In this document: piece after piece, positions 47,136 through 54,930 of the stretch
Layout: each line of letters starts with the position of its first letter
Numbering within the stretch: the first letter of the stretch is position 1
DNA from: Paenibacillus wulumuqiensis
GTDB taxonomy: Bacteria > Bacillota > Bacilli > Paenibacillales > Paenibacillaceae
DNA: 64,000 bases
Assembly: GCF_000971965.1 (NCBI RefSeq)
Contig: NZ_LAQP01000001.1
Location: 1 to 64,000, forward strand
Direction: 5' to 3'
The notes under the pieces: model-generated
What the model saw: the letters and a program-made list of their open reading frames with translations, nothing else
What the model was told of the DNA's origin: nothing
The model's database searches: none
Position numbers and translations under genes: made by a program

Positions 47136-47675
47136 TCAAGCTTTTTGGAAACTGGAATCTGCGAACGGATGAGCTACCCAGCCATCGGTTTCGACGAACA
47201 GGCGGACAGCGACGATTTTGCGATTGTCCACCAGGGTGAAGAAGTGAGGTGTGTTCTCTGGAACGGAGATAACATCGCCAGGTTCCAGCTCCACATCAAA
47301 GTAGCCATGCTCCGGACTTTTAATGATGAAAATACCATTCCCGGATACAATCGCACGAATCTCGTCTTCAGTGTGCGTATGGATCTCCTCGAATTTGGCC
47401 AGTTTGGCTTCGAGGTCAGGAGTCGCTTCGGAGAGAGTGATTACATCCCAGGTGCGGTAACCGCGACGGGCTGAGAGATCCTTGATCTCGGCATCAAATG
47501 TATCGAGAACAGCCTGTTTCTGCTCGTCAGTCAGCGTAAAGTTCTCGCTCAGCTCGGGAGCCAGCTTGGACACATCCCATTTCTCATAGACCACTTCGTG
47601 CTTGTTCAGGAACTCCAGGACATTGTCATCTCCAGCAATTCGCTCATTTGTATTTCTAATTCTGATTTCAGCCAT
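47136..47675 (-). CDS. mtnD: Acireductone dioxygenase
   Basis: A 179-residue cupin enzyme of the methionine salvage pathway; with iron it oxidises acireductone to the keto-acid precursor of methionine. The metal ligands are seen in EIHTHTEDEIRAIVSG (two His and Glu) and PENTPHFFTLV (third His). AGAAGGG lies before the ATG at 47675. No other mtn gene lies nearby, so it is separated from the pathway operon. Promoter at 47709-47737. Confidence 0.92.
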   Translation of the reverse strand: MAEIRIRNTNERIAGDDNVLEFLNKHEVVYEKWDVSKLAPELSENFTLTDEQKQAVLDTFDAEIKDLSARRGYRTWDVITLSEATPDLEAKLAKFEEIHTHTEDEIRAIVSGNGIFIIKSPEHGYFDVELEPGDVISVPENTPHFFTLVDNRKIVAVRLFVETDGWVAHPFADSSFQKA

Positions 47676-47708
47676 CGGATTACCCTTCTTTCATCATTTT
47701 TATGATGT

Positions 47709-47737
47709 ATTATAAAAGAAAATACTTTCGTTGTCGA
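47709..47737 (-). promoter_or_regulatory. Promoter of mtnD
   Basis: On the minus strand TCGACA, 17 nt, TATAAT: a near-consensus sigma-A promoter about 35 nt before the start codon. Confidence 0.75.
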
Positions 47738-47959
47738 CACTTTCATCAACAATTCATTATAATTCCGTTTGTACATGTTCCTACTGATCATAAAGCAAGA
47801 CACAGACAGGTTCAACCAAATGGAGATATGCCGTGATTTCACACTTTTAAATACGGGTATTAAAATACATCCGCTCCAAAGGCAGATGGCTTCTGCATAA
47901 GCGAGAAACAGCAGCCTATTTAGTGACTTTTGGAAGTGCGCATATCATGGTATGATAAT

Positions 47960-48067
47960 AGAGTTGAGCTTGAGCGATATAACATCCGTTATGCGTGTCG
48001 GGAATCGATCCGAACCGATAGCGGCAGGATGACAGGCATAATCCTCCGAAGCCATCGGGGGATTTTT
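47960..48067 (+). ncRNA. Candidate small RNA or leader with terminator
   Basis: A -10 like TATGATAAT lies at about 47951-47959 with TTGG further upstream. Then ATGCGTGTC (47991-47999) can pair with GACAGGCAT (48031-48039) with one mismatch, and the stretch ends in a hairpin AATCCTCCGA/TCGGGGGATT followed by TTT (to 48067). This would be a ~110-nt structured RNA ending 120 nt before rnz. The family is not recognised. Confidence 0.4.
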
Positions 48068-48190
48068 ATTAAGCTGCAGCAGCCGCGGGATGGGATGCAT
48101 CATTATAAAAGGTCTATATCCCAGGCTTCAGACTGCGGTATAGCATGATGACAGCAAGAAACGCTATATATAGAGAGAAGGTTATCAGGT

Positions 48191-49111
48191 ATGGAACTAT
48201 ATTTTCTTGGAACAAATGCAGGTGTGCCTACCCTGCAGCGTAATGTAACATCAATCGGTCTGCGGCTTTACGAAGAGCGTAAGGCTTTGTGGATGTTCGA
48301 TTGTGGGGAAGGAACCCAGCATCAGATTCTCCGCTCACAGCTCAAATTGAGCAAGCTGGAGAAGATCTTTATTACTCATCTGCATGGTGATCATCTGTTT
48401 GGACTGCCAGGATTGTTATCCAGCCGTTCCAATCAGGGTGGGATTTCTCCTCTGACCGTCTACGGTCCACCAGGAATCAAGCAGTTTATCGATATGGCGC
48501 TGGAACTGAGTCAGTCGCGTATGGAATACGAGCTGATTATCGAGGAACATACAGGCGGAGTCGTATTTGAAGACGAGACGTTCCGAGTAGAGTCTGCTCT
48601 GCTGGAGCACCGGATCGACAGCTACGGCTATCGGATTATTGAAAAGGATCGTCCAGGGCAGCTCAATCAGGAACTGCTCAAGCAGTACGGCATTCAGCCG
48701 GGTCCGGTATATGGCAAGCTGAAAAACGGCGGCAGTGTACAGCTGGAAAATGGGGAAACTCTGCACTCCCATCAAGTCGTCGGAGAGCCGAAAAAGGGAA
48801 AAATCGTGACTATTCTCGGTGATACTCGTCCCTGTCCAAATGTGGAAAAACTAGCACATGGCGCCAATCTGCTTGTACACGAAGCTACGTTCAGCAATGA
48901 TCTGAAAGATACGGCGCGCAAATATTATCACAGTACATCTGTACAAGCTGCCGAGGCGGCAAAAGAGTCGAAGGTAGGCGAGCTGATTATGACTCATTTT
49001 AGTTCTCGCTATAAGGACGATGAGCAGCTTCATTCGTTGTTGGAAGAAGCGAAAAGCATATTTGCCAATACACAGCTTGCGGAGGAGCATAAGCTTTTCC
49101 CGGTACGTTAA
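48191..49111 (+). CDS. rnz: Ribonuclease Z
   Basis: A 306-residue zinc endonuclease that trims the 3' end of tRNA precursors. The zinc-binding motif is FITHLHGDHLFGLPGLL, and MFDCGEGTQHQILRS and GDTRPCPN are also typical. The exosite insertion of bacterial RNase Z spans about 155-195. GAGAAGG lies before the ATG at 48191. Its own terminator follows at 49131-49179. Confidence 0.95.
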   Translation: MELYFLGTNAGVPTLQRNVTSIGLRLYEERKALWMFDCGEGTQHQILRSQLKLSKLEKIFITHLHGDHLFGLPGLLSSRSNQGGISPLTVYGPPGIKQFIDMALELSQSRMEYELIIEEHTGGVVFEDETFRVESALLEHRIDSYGYRIIEKDRPGQLNQELLKQYGIQPGPVYGKLKNGGSVQLENGETLHSHQVVGEPKKGKIVTILGDTRPCPNVEKLAHGANLLVHEATFSNDLKDTARKYYHSTSVQAAEAAKESKVGELIMTHFSSRYKDDEQLHSLLEEAKSIFANTQLAEEHKLFPVR

Positions 49112-49130
49112 TCCGTAGATTCCAACAGAC

Positions 49131-49179
49131 AGTTGCGGCAGGGTAAGCAAAGCGTTTGCCTTATGCCGCAACTTTTTTT
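49131..49179 (+). terminator. Terminator after rnz
   Basis: AGTTGCGGCA pairs with TGCCGCAACT (inner imperfect pairing), then TTTTTT. Confidence 0.9.
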
Positions 49180-49218
49180 ACAATGGGGATTGTGAGTAAT
49201 AGAGAGGATGGCTTGGAA

Positions 49219-50004
49219 ATGAGCAATCGCAAAGGATTACTGATTGATCTTGATGGTACATTGTATCATGGTGACCGTGTGATTCCGGGTGCTGCCGAAT
49301 GGATAAGCAGCCTGGATCAGGCAAATATTCCTTATTTATATGTAACGAATAATTCTTCCCGTACGGCAGAAGGAGTGGCAGAACATCTGCGCGGCCTCGG
49401 CATTGAGGCTTCTGCAGATCGTGTATGCACGTCTGCGCTTGCCGCTGCAGCCTACATCGCGGCAGAATCGCCTGGAGCATCCGTATATGTAATTGGTGAA
49501 CCGGGACTGCATGAGGCGGTTGCCCAAGCAGGACTTCATACCACCGAGCAGCAGCCGGACTATGTGCTGCAGGGGATTGACCGTTCTTTTACATATGAGA
49601 AGTTAACCAGAGCTTTACGGCTGATTGGAGAGGGAGCGCGTTTTGTATTGACGAATCCCGATCTTCAGCTGCCTTCTCATGATGGGCTGCTGCCCGGAGC
49701 AGGGACACTGGGAGCAGCTATTTCTGCGGCTGCAGGTGTAGAGCCTGTCGTTATCGGCAAGCCTTCTTCCATTTTGATGAAATATGCAATGGAACGGTTG
49801 GGACTGCCTGCTGCAGATACGATTGTGGTAGGAGATAATATGATGACAGATATTGCAGCAGGAGCTGCCGCGGGCTGTTATACTGTGCTGGTGACGACCG
49901 GTGTAACGACAATGGATAATCTGGCCAGTCACCAGCGTCGTACAGGTGTAAAGCCGGACCGAATCTGTCAGACACTGGCCGAGATTGGGTACGATCAGTT
50001 ATAG
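49219..50004 (+). CDS. HAD-IIA family phosphatase (NagD/p-nitrophenylphosphatase-like)
   Basis: About 261 residues from the ATG at 49219 (GAGAGGATGGCTTGGAA upstream); an in-frame start at 49156 would lie in the terminator. Motifs: LIDLDGTLYHGD (I), YVTNNSSR (II), VIGKPSSILM (III) and VVGDNMMTDIAAG (IV), and the IIA cap PGAAEWISSLDQANIPY to RFVLTNPDLQLPSHDGLLPGAGTL. It hydrolyses small phosphate esters; the natural substrate is not visible. Confidence 0.88.
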   Translation: MSNRKGLLIDLDGTLYHGDRVIPGAAEWISSLDQANIPYLYVTNNSSRTAEGVAEHLRGLGIEASADRVCTSALAAAAYIAAESPGASVYVIGEPGLHEAVAQAGLHTTEQQPDYVLQGIDRSFTYEKLTRALRLIGEGARFVLTNPDLQLPSHDGLLPGAGTLGAAISAAAGVEPVVIGKPSSILMKYAMERLGLPAADTIVVGDNMMTDIAAGAAAGCYTVLVTTGVTTMDNLASHQRRTGVKPDRICQTLAEIGYDQL

Positions 50005-50076
50005 GGATTGCCCGGTCTAACCGCCCGTGTAATCATGAAATATATGAATGATACTTGGAGAGAGAGGGATAAACCC

Positions 50077-50901
50077 ATGCCTGAATTGCCAGAACTTGAA
50101 AATTATAAGATCCAACTGACAGGTTATATCTTGAATGTAGCTATTGAGAAAATGGTTGTTCATCGTCCAAAAGTAACAAATATTGAAGCGGATCATGTCA
50201 ATCTGATGCTGGCAGGCAACCGGATTGCTTTTATTGAACGTCGCGGCAAATATCTGAACCTGCATCTGCACAGCGGTCATCGCCTGCTGATCAGCATCGT
50301 GCTTGGAAGCTCGCTGTATTATGGTATCCGTGAACAGAATGCGGATCGCAAGTCGGATGTGGAGCTGCAATTTGAAGATGGCACAGCACTGTATTATACA
50401 GCCGGACGCCAGGGATTGATGTATTTCTGCTCCGCCAAGGAAACCCAGGCTTACTTTGCCGATTTGGGCCCTGAAGCGACAGACCGCAAGCTGACCAGAG
50501 AGCAGTTTATTACCCTGTTCAAAGGCCGCCGGGGTGCACTCAAGACCGCTTTGATCAATCAGTCCCTGATTGCAGGGATCGGAAGCTATTACGCGGATGA
50601 AATAGCCTTTACGGCAGGACTGCTGCCTTCAGCAAAGGTGCAGGATCTCGACGAAGAAGCATTGTCCAAACTCTACAATGCCATGCATAGTGTACTGGAA
50701 GAAGCGATTGAGACAGGCGGTCATATGGAAGGACAGCCCCTGACAGCAAACGACTCGCTGACCGGCGGATTCCATGCGCTGCGCCGTGTCTATGAACGCG
50801 AAGGAGAACCTTCCGTACGCTCTGCTACAGACAAAGTGGTCAAAACCGACGTAGCTGGCAAAAAAACCTACTACTGTCCGGCATCCCAGTTCGAACAGTG
50901 A
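50077..50901 (+). CDS. Fpg/Nei-family DNA glycosylase-like protein lacking zinc-finger cysteines
   Basis: A 274-residue protein. I chose the ATG at 50077 because MPELPELEN places the catalytic Pro2-Glu3 correctly (GAGAGGGA upstream). The N-terminal domain with the conserved lysine (RRGKYLNLHL) and the helix-two-turn-helix (LINQSLIAGIGSYYADEIAF) are present. At the C-terminus the usual zinc finger CxxC...CxxC is replaced: EPSVRSA stands where CxxC is expected and YYCPAS has only one cysteine. So three of four zinc ligands are missing. It might be a zincless glycosylase or a diverged non-catalytic relative. Confidence 0.8.
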   Translation: MPELPELENYKIQLTGYILNVAIEKMVVHRPKVTNIEADHVNLMLAGNRIAFIERRGKYLNLHLHSGHRLLISIVLGSSLYYGIREQNADRKSDVELQFEDGTALYYTAGRQGLMYFCSAKETQAYFADLGPEATDRKLTREQFITLFKGRRGALKTALINQSLIAGIGSYYADEIAFTAGLLPSAKVQDLDEEALSKLYNAMHSVLEEAIETGGHMEGQPLTANDSLTGGFHALRRVYEREGEPSVRSATDKVVKTDVAGKKTYYCPASQFEQ

Positions 50902-50919
50902 TCCGGGAGGAGCAGGCTG

Positions 50920-51267
50920 ATGATCAATCTGTATATGGATGATTACCGTCCATGTCCCGACGGATTTGCGCTGGCAAGAGACGGAGAGGAATGTCTAATG
51001 ATGCTTCGTGAATGCGAAGTGAACATCCTCTCGCTCGATCACGAGCTTGGTTTTGGCCAGATGGATGGAACGGATGTTGTCAAAGCCATGATTCATGAGG
51101 GATTGTACGCCAGGGAGATCTATCTGCATACCTCCAGCATGTATGGCAAGAAAAAGATGTATGAACTGCTTTACCAGGCGAAGCCGGAAGAGGTCATTGT
51201 GCATAATGGCCCGATGCCGGCAGAGCTGCTGGAACAAATCGCCCGTGCAGCCGCACGCGGCAAATAA
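50920..51267 (+). CDS. Cyclic-phosphate processing receiver (cREC) domain protein
   Basis: A 115-residue protein. The start MINLYMDDYRPCPDGFALARDGEECLMML and the centre NILSLDHELGFGQMDGTDVV match the cREC family (receiver-like domain, predicted to process cyclic phosphates). The two acidic clusters correspond to the receiver DD and D sites. Role here is unknown. GGGAGGAG precedes the ATG, and the gene follows the Fpg-like gene by 18 nt, so the two are probably cotranscribed. Confidence 0.75.
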   Translation: MINLYMDDYRPCPDGFALARDGEECLMMLRECEVNILSLDHELGFGQMDGTDVVKAMIHEGLYAREIYLHTSSMYGKKKMYELLYQAKPEEVIVHNGPMPAELLEQIARAAARGK

Positions 51268-51284
51268 TACAGGGAGTGATGGCC

Positions 51285-51608
51285 GTGATTCAGGAATTAA
51301 CGGAGCAGCAGGCTCTGGAAATGGCCTCACAATCCGGAGAGGCCATTGCGATCTACGTATATACTCCGTTATGCGGTACCTGCCGGATGGGACGAAGGAT
51401 GCTGGAGACTTCGCTTCCGCTGCTGCCGGATCATATGGTCTATGCGCTTAATATCAATTTTGCTCCCCGGTTTGTGCAGGCTTATGAAATAACAAGTGTT
51501 CCCTGCCTGATCGCATTTGAAGCCTGGCGTGTGAAAAGTCCGCACATGCTCTACCGGATGGAGTCGGTACAGCGTATACTTGAACATATACGGAGTGTTA
51601 TTGCATAA
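51285..51608 (+). CDS. Thioredoxin-like protein
   Basis: About 107 residues from GTG at 51285, which is 8 nt after AGGGAG; ATG 51279 is also in frame but too close to the site. The active site CGTC in YTPLCGTCRMGRRML and the cis-proline block ITSVPCLIAFEAWR (SVPC is unusual, with a cysteine next to the proline) fit a thioredoxin fold. It would be a disulfide reductase or thiol carrier in the cytoplasm. It lies in the same direction as the cREC and methyltransferase genes, tightly spaced. Confidence 0.82.
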   Translation: MIQELTEQQALEMASQSGEAIAIYVYTPLCGTCRMGRRMLETSLPLLPDHMVYALNINFAPRFVQAYEITSVPCLIAFEAWRVKSPHMLYRMESVQRILEHIRSVIA

Positions 51609-51633
51609 ACTATTGGAGGCTATAAGAATATTC

Positions 51634-52704
51634 ATGAATGATGAGAATACTATACAGCAGGGGCAGGACATACAGGCGGAATCCCGCTGGATCGGAACGG
51701 CCAATCACGGATTCGCCGCATATGCGCAGGAGGAACTGAAACGCAGCTTTGGCTCCGTCAAAAGTTCAGTGCTGATCCATAGTGAAGTGCTTTTGCTGAC
51801 ACTTCCTGCAGCACCGGAAGATGTCATTGCCCGTCTGAAAATGGAAACGCCGATGTTCCTGCGTCATATTCAGCCTGTACGCTACGATCTGGTGCTGGAA
51901 CAGCTGGAACCTGGACAGCATCCGCTGGATGCATTGACCGAACTGCTGCTCAAGCGCGAAGAATTATACGGCATATCGCTGTCGGTGCAGGTGCGTAAGA
52001 GCGGAGATGCGGACGTGGAAGAGAATATGTCCGAGCTTCGTCATCTGCTCGAAGAGCGTCTGACTTCGCTGCATTCCGAATATACCGTGCAGAATCCGGA
52101 TCTGATCCTGTCTGTCTTCTGGACAGCAGACCGTCTGTATGCAGGCATATCGCTTCCGCAAGATAACCTGTCTGACTGGAATGGAGGGGCGGTACGCTTT
52201 CAGCGGGAAGAAGGACAGATTTCACGTGCCAAATTCAAGCTGCTGGAAGCGGAAAAGGTGTTTGGCATTGATTTTACAAGCTTCCGCTCCGCCCTGGATG
52301 TGGGAGCTGCACCTGGAGGCTGGACGTCGTTCCTGCTTGAGCGGGGCATGAAGGTAACAGCTGTCGATCCTGCCAAAATGCATCCTTCCTTGCAGAACTA
52401 TCCGAATCTCAAAGTGATCCGGCGCAATGCATCCGAAGTGAAGCTCAGCGCAGGAGAATTTGATCTGCTCGTCTGTGATATGAGCTGGAGCCCCAAACTG
52501 ACGGCAAGGCTCGTTATTGATCTGCTGGATGCGGTCGTGCCCGGCGGTACGGTTATCGTTACTGTCAAACTCATGCATAAAAAACCACTTGCACTGATCA
52601 AGGAGGTTATCCATACGTTCGAGGAATCCAGACTTCAGATACAGCGGGCCAAGCAGCTTTTCCACAATCGCGATGAGATTACGCTGTATATGGTGAAATA
52701 CTAA
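51634..52704 (+). CDS. RlmM/RrmJ-type 2'-O-ribose RNA methyltransferase
   Basis: About 356 residues if it starts at the ATG at 51634; the ribosome site TTGGAGG lies 14 nt upstream, so a start slightly upstream cannot be excluded. The N-terminal half (RWIGTANHGFAAYAQEELKRSFG to LLKREELYGISLSVQVRKSG) resembles a THUMP-like RNA-binding region. The C-terminal FtsJ-type domain has DVGAAPGGWTSFLLERG (SAM), and the K-D-K-E set: K in SRAKFKLLE, D in VCDMSW, K in VTVKLMH and E in RDEITLY. Family members methylate 23S rRNA ribose. Function inferred. Confidence 0.85.
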   Translation: MNDENTIQQGQDIQAESRWIGTANHGFAAYAQEELKRSFGSVKSSVLIHSEVLLLTLPAAPEDVIARLKMETPMFLRHIQPVRYDLVLEQLEPGQHPLDALTELLLKREELYGISLSVQVRKSGDADVEENMSELRHLLEERLTSLHSEYTVQNPDLILSVFWTADRLYAGISLPQDNLSDWNGGAVRFQREEGQISRAKFKLLEAEKVFGIDFTSFRSALDVGAAPGGWTSFLLERGMKVTAVDPAKMHPSLQNYPNLKVIRRNASEVKLSAGEFDLLVCDMSWSPKLTARLVIDLLDAVVPGGTVIVTVKLMHKKPLALIKEVIHTFEESRLQIQRAKQLFHNRDEITLYMVKY

Positions 52705-52748
52705 TCTGTAACGGTTTATATATCTTTGAGAGGGATGTGCTGTGCGTT

Positions 52749-53219
52749 ATGCAAAATGCAATCTATCGTTATTTACCGGATATGGAACGCTTTGTCGAGC
52801 AGGTACGCTGTATTCCCGAGGCAGAGCTGCAATTCAAACCTGACCCGGCAGCATGGAGTATTCACGAGATTGTTGTTCATCTGTATGATGTGGAGATTGT
52901 GCTGCAGCATCGGCTCAAGGCCATACTGGCGGATGACAATCCGGTGATCGTTGCTTTTGATCAGGATCGCTGGGCACAGCGGCTCGGATATGCTTCACTT
53001 GATCTGGAACATCATTTGCAGGCGCTGCTGGCGATGCGCAGAGCATTTGCTCCCGTGCTGGAGACCATCACCGAAGAGGACCAGAAGCGTACAGGCCAGC
53101 ATAATGTAGACGGCGAGATTACGGCCCGGGCGCTGGTAGAAAAACTCTGCGTGACTCATCTGGAAGGCCATGTGAATCAGATTCAGCGCAATCGCGAAGC
53201 TTTTGCAGCCCAAAAGTAA
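52749..53219 (+). CDS. DinB-family protein
   Basis: About 156 residues from the ATG at 52749. A GTG at 52737 is also in frame but only 1 nt after GAGAGGGA, so the ATG is preferred although its spacing is long. The four-helix DinB pattern is visible (PDPAAWSIHEIVVHLYDVEIVLQHRL, THLEGHVNQIQRN), with metal-binding His residues in VVHLYD and in HLEGH. DinB proteins include thiol-dependent transferases and enzymes of unknown role; this one cannot be narrowed down. Confidence 0.8.
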   Translation: MQNAIYRYLPDMERFVEQVRCIPEAELQFKPDPAAWSIHEIVVHLYDVEIVLQHRLKAILADDNPVIVAFDQDRWAQRLGYASLDLEHHLQALLAMRRAFAPVLETITEEDQKRTGQHNVDGEITARALVEKLCVTHLEGHVNQIQRNREAFAAQK

Positions 53220-53259
53220 TTCCGGTGTATCAAAGTGAGTCTTTAGGCTTGCATTTTCC

Positions 53260-53288
53260 TTTACAAACTCAGAGAATGTTACTATAAT
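53260..53288 (+). promoter_or_regulatory. Promoter upstream of the kinase gene
   Basis: TTTACA (53260-53265), 17 nt, TATAAT (53283-53288). A transcript from here would start near 53295 and run into the hairpin at 53314-53384. Confidence 0.7.
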
Positions 53289-53313
53289 ATAGGTATATGG
53301 ATATACAATGGAT

Positions 53314-53384
53314 AGGGAAAGCATCCCGTCTTCTGAACAGACATCATATGTCTGCTTGGTGAGACGGAGGCTTTCCCTTTTTTG
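53314..53384 (+). terminator. Large hairpin with T run between the promoter and the kinase gene
   Basis: AGGGAAAGC pairs with GCTTTCCCT, inside it CCGTCT pairs with AGACGG, and CAGACA with TGTCTG around TCATA; the outer stem is followed by TTTTTT. As it is downstream of a promoter and upstream of a gene, it may be an attenuator of the kinase gene, end a short RNA, or terminate dinB. Confidence 0.75.
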
Positions 53385-53411
53385 TTGTATTCGGAAGGGA
53401 GCGGTATATAT

Positions 53412-54908
53412 ATGATTCATCCAACGCGGCTCTATGAGGGAATGGTGCTTGCAGAGCGCTATCGTATTGATGAGAAACTGGGCAGCGGAGGAATGAGCCA
53501 CGTCTATCTGGCTCATGATCTGAGATTGCCCGGCAAGAAATGGGCTGTAAAAGAAAGCATTTCTTCACCATCTCAATACAGGCAGGTGGCGGCAGAGGCC
53601 AAAATGCTGACGACACTCAGTCATCCGTTTTTACCGCGGATTGTCGACTTTATCGCTGACGATCCGGACGGGTATACGTATATGGTTATGGATTATATCG
53701 AGGGAGAGACCTTAGAACAAAAATTCAAAAGCCAGCCTGCCGCGGTGGACACAGCATTTATTATACGCTGCGCCGATCAACTCTGTAATGTACTGAACTA
53801 TTTGCATCAGCATGAACCTCCGATCGTGTTTCGCGATATGAAGCCATCCAATGTGATGATCACTTCAGGTATGGATATTCGGCTGATTGACTTTGGCATA
53901 GCCCGTACTTTTAAACCAGAGGAAAGCCAGGATACCGTGAAACTGGGCACAATCGGCTTTGCTGCGCCGGAGCAATATGGAAGCGGACAGACCGATCACC
54001 GTTCGGATCTGTACGGACTGGGAGCACTTCTTCTGTATTTGGCGACCGGAGGACATTACAGTGAATGGATGCCCGGCATGGAAAAATTTATACGCAATGA
54101 CATACCCAAAGCGATGATTCCAGTCATGCGCAAGCTGCTTCATCATCAGCCATCCGAGCGATTCCAGTCTGCAGCCGACACCAGAATGGCACTCGGTCAG
54201 GCTGTCAACGAACATTATAACCGGATGCACGGAGGCCCTCATGTAGCTGCCAGCAGTTGGAACAAGACCACACAGGTTATTGCGGTTATGGGAGCGACAT
54301 CAGGTACGGGAACTACACATACGGCTGTTGCCATTGCCCATCATCTGGCGAGAAGCCAGCAAAAGGTCGCACTGGTGGAAATGAACCATACGCCTGGAGC
54401 TTTTGCCCGCATACAGCAGGTAGCAGTGGATGGAATGGCAGAACAGCATATGCTGCTGGAAGAACGCAAGTTTACGTTAGAAGGTGTTGATTACTGGCGT
54501 GAATCGGCCAGAGCGGAAGTGGTGGGATTGCTCGGTGGCAGCTATCGGTTTATCATTCTCGATCTAGGACGTTACCAGCAAAATGATCGGCTGGAGGAAT
54601 TTCTGCGTGCGGATATTCCAGTCGTTGTGGGATCAGGAGCGGAATGGCGCTACCAGGATGTGCTGCAAATGTCTGCAGATCTGCGCCGGTATCCTCAGGA
54701 CAAATGGCAATATTGTCTTCCACTGGCTCCGGAAGATGCCGTGCAGCGTCTGCAGCGGGAGCTTCATACGGAGCAGGTGTACAGTATTCCCTGGCATCCG
54801 GATCCTTTTGATCATCAGCCGGCAGCAGCTTCGGTACTGAGAGAACTGTTGAGCGATTATCTGCCTTCTCCGGTGAAAAAACGCAAACTGTGGTTCAATC
54901 TGCGCTAA
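53412..54908 (+). CDS. Ser/Thr protein kinase fused to a MinD/ParA-like domain with degenerate P-loop
   Basis: About 498 residues from the ATG at 53412 (GGAAGGGAG upstream). Residues 1-270 are a Hanks-type kinase: LGSGGMSHVYLAHD glycine loop, AVK (K47), IVFRDMKPSN (D142; Phe replaces the usual His of HRD), LIDFGIAR (D160) and GTIGFAAPEQYG. From about 285 to 495 is a P-loop fold of the MinD/ParA/CpaE class: VIAVMGATSGTGTTHTAVAIAHHLAR, then VALVEMN and FIILDLG. The P-loop has TT where GKT is expected, so ATP hydrolysis by this part is doubtful. No signal peptide or membrane segment is visible, so it is cytoplasmic. The next gene, 22 nt on, encodes a related P-loop protein. Confidence 0.85.
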   Translation: MIHPTRLYEGMVLAERYRIDEKLGSGGMSHVYLAHDLRLPGKKWAVKESISSPSQYRQVAAEAKMLTTLSHPFLPRIVDFIADDPDGYTYMVMDYIEGETLEQKFKSQPAAVDTAFIIRCADQLCNVLNYLHQHEPPIVFRDMKPSNVMITSGMDIRLIDFGIARTFKPEESQDTVKLGTIGFAAPEQYGSGQTDHRSDLYGLGALLLYLATGGHYSEWMPGMEKFIRNDIPKAMIPVMRKLLHHQPSERFQSAADTRMALGQAVNEHYNRMHGGPHVAASSWNKTTQVIAVMGATSGTGTTHTAVAIAHHLARSQQKVALVEMNHTPGAFARIQQVAVDGMAEQHMLLEERKFTLEGVDYWRESARAEVVGLLGGSYRFIILDLGRYQQNDRLEEFLRADIPVVVGSGAEWRYQDVLQMSADLRRYPQDKWQYCLPLAPEDAVQRLQRELHTEQVYSIPWHPDPFDHQPAAASVLRELLSDYLPSPVKKRKLWFNLR

Positions 54909-54930
54909 TTAAGCGAAAAGGAGCAAATTA

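Larger units (their letters stand above)
47676..48190. other. Intergenic region between mtnD and rnz
   Basis: It holds the mtnD promoter (minus strand) and a terminator-like hairpin that ends a possible short RNA (47960-48067). No reliable coding frame is visible. Confidence 0.6.

Noticed and set aside
47930-48148. A 72-codon frame in the gap before rnz
   Set aside because: It runs through a terminator hairpin, has no ribosome site and no motif; the region is better viewed as non-coding.
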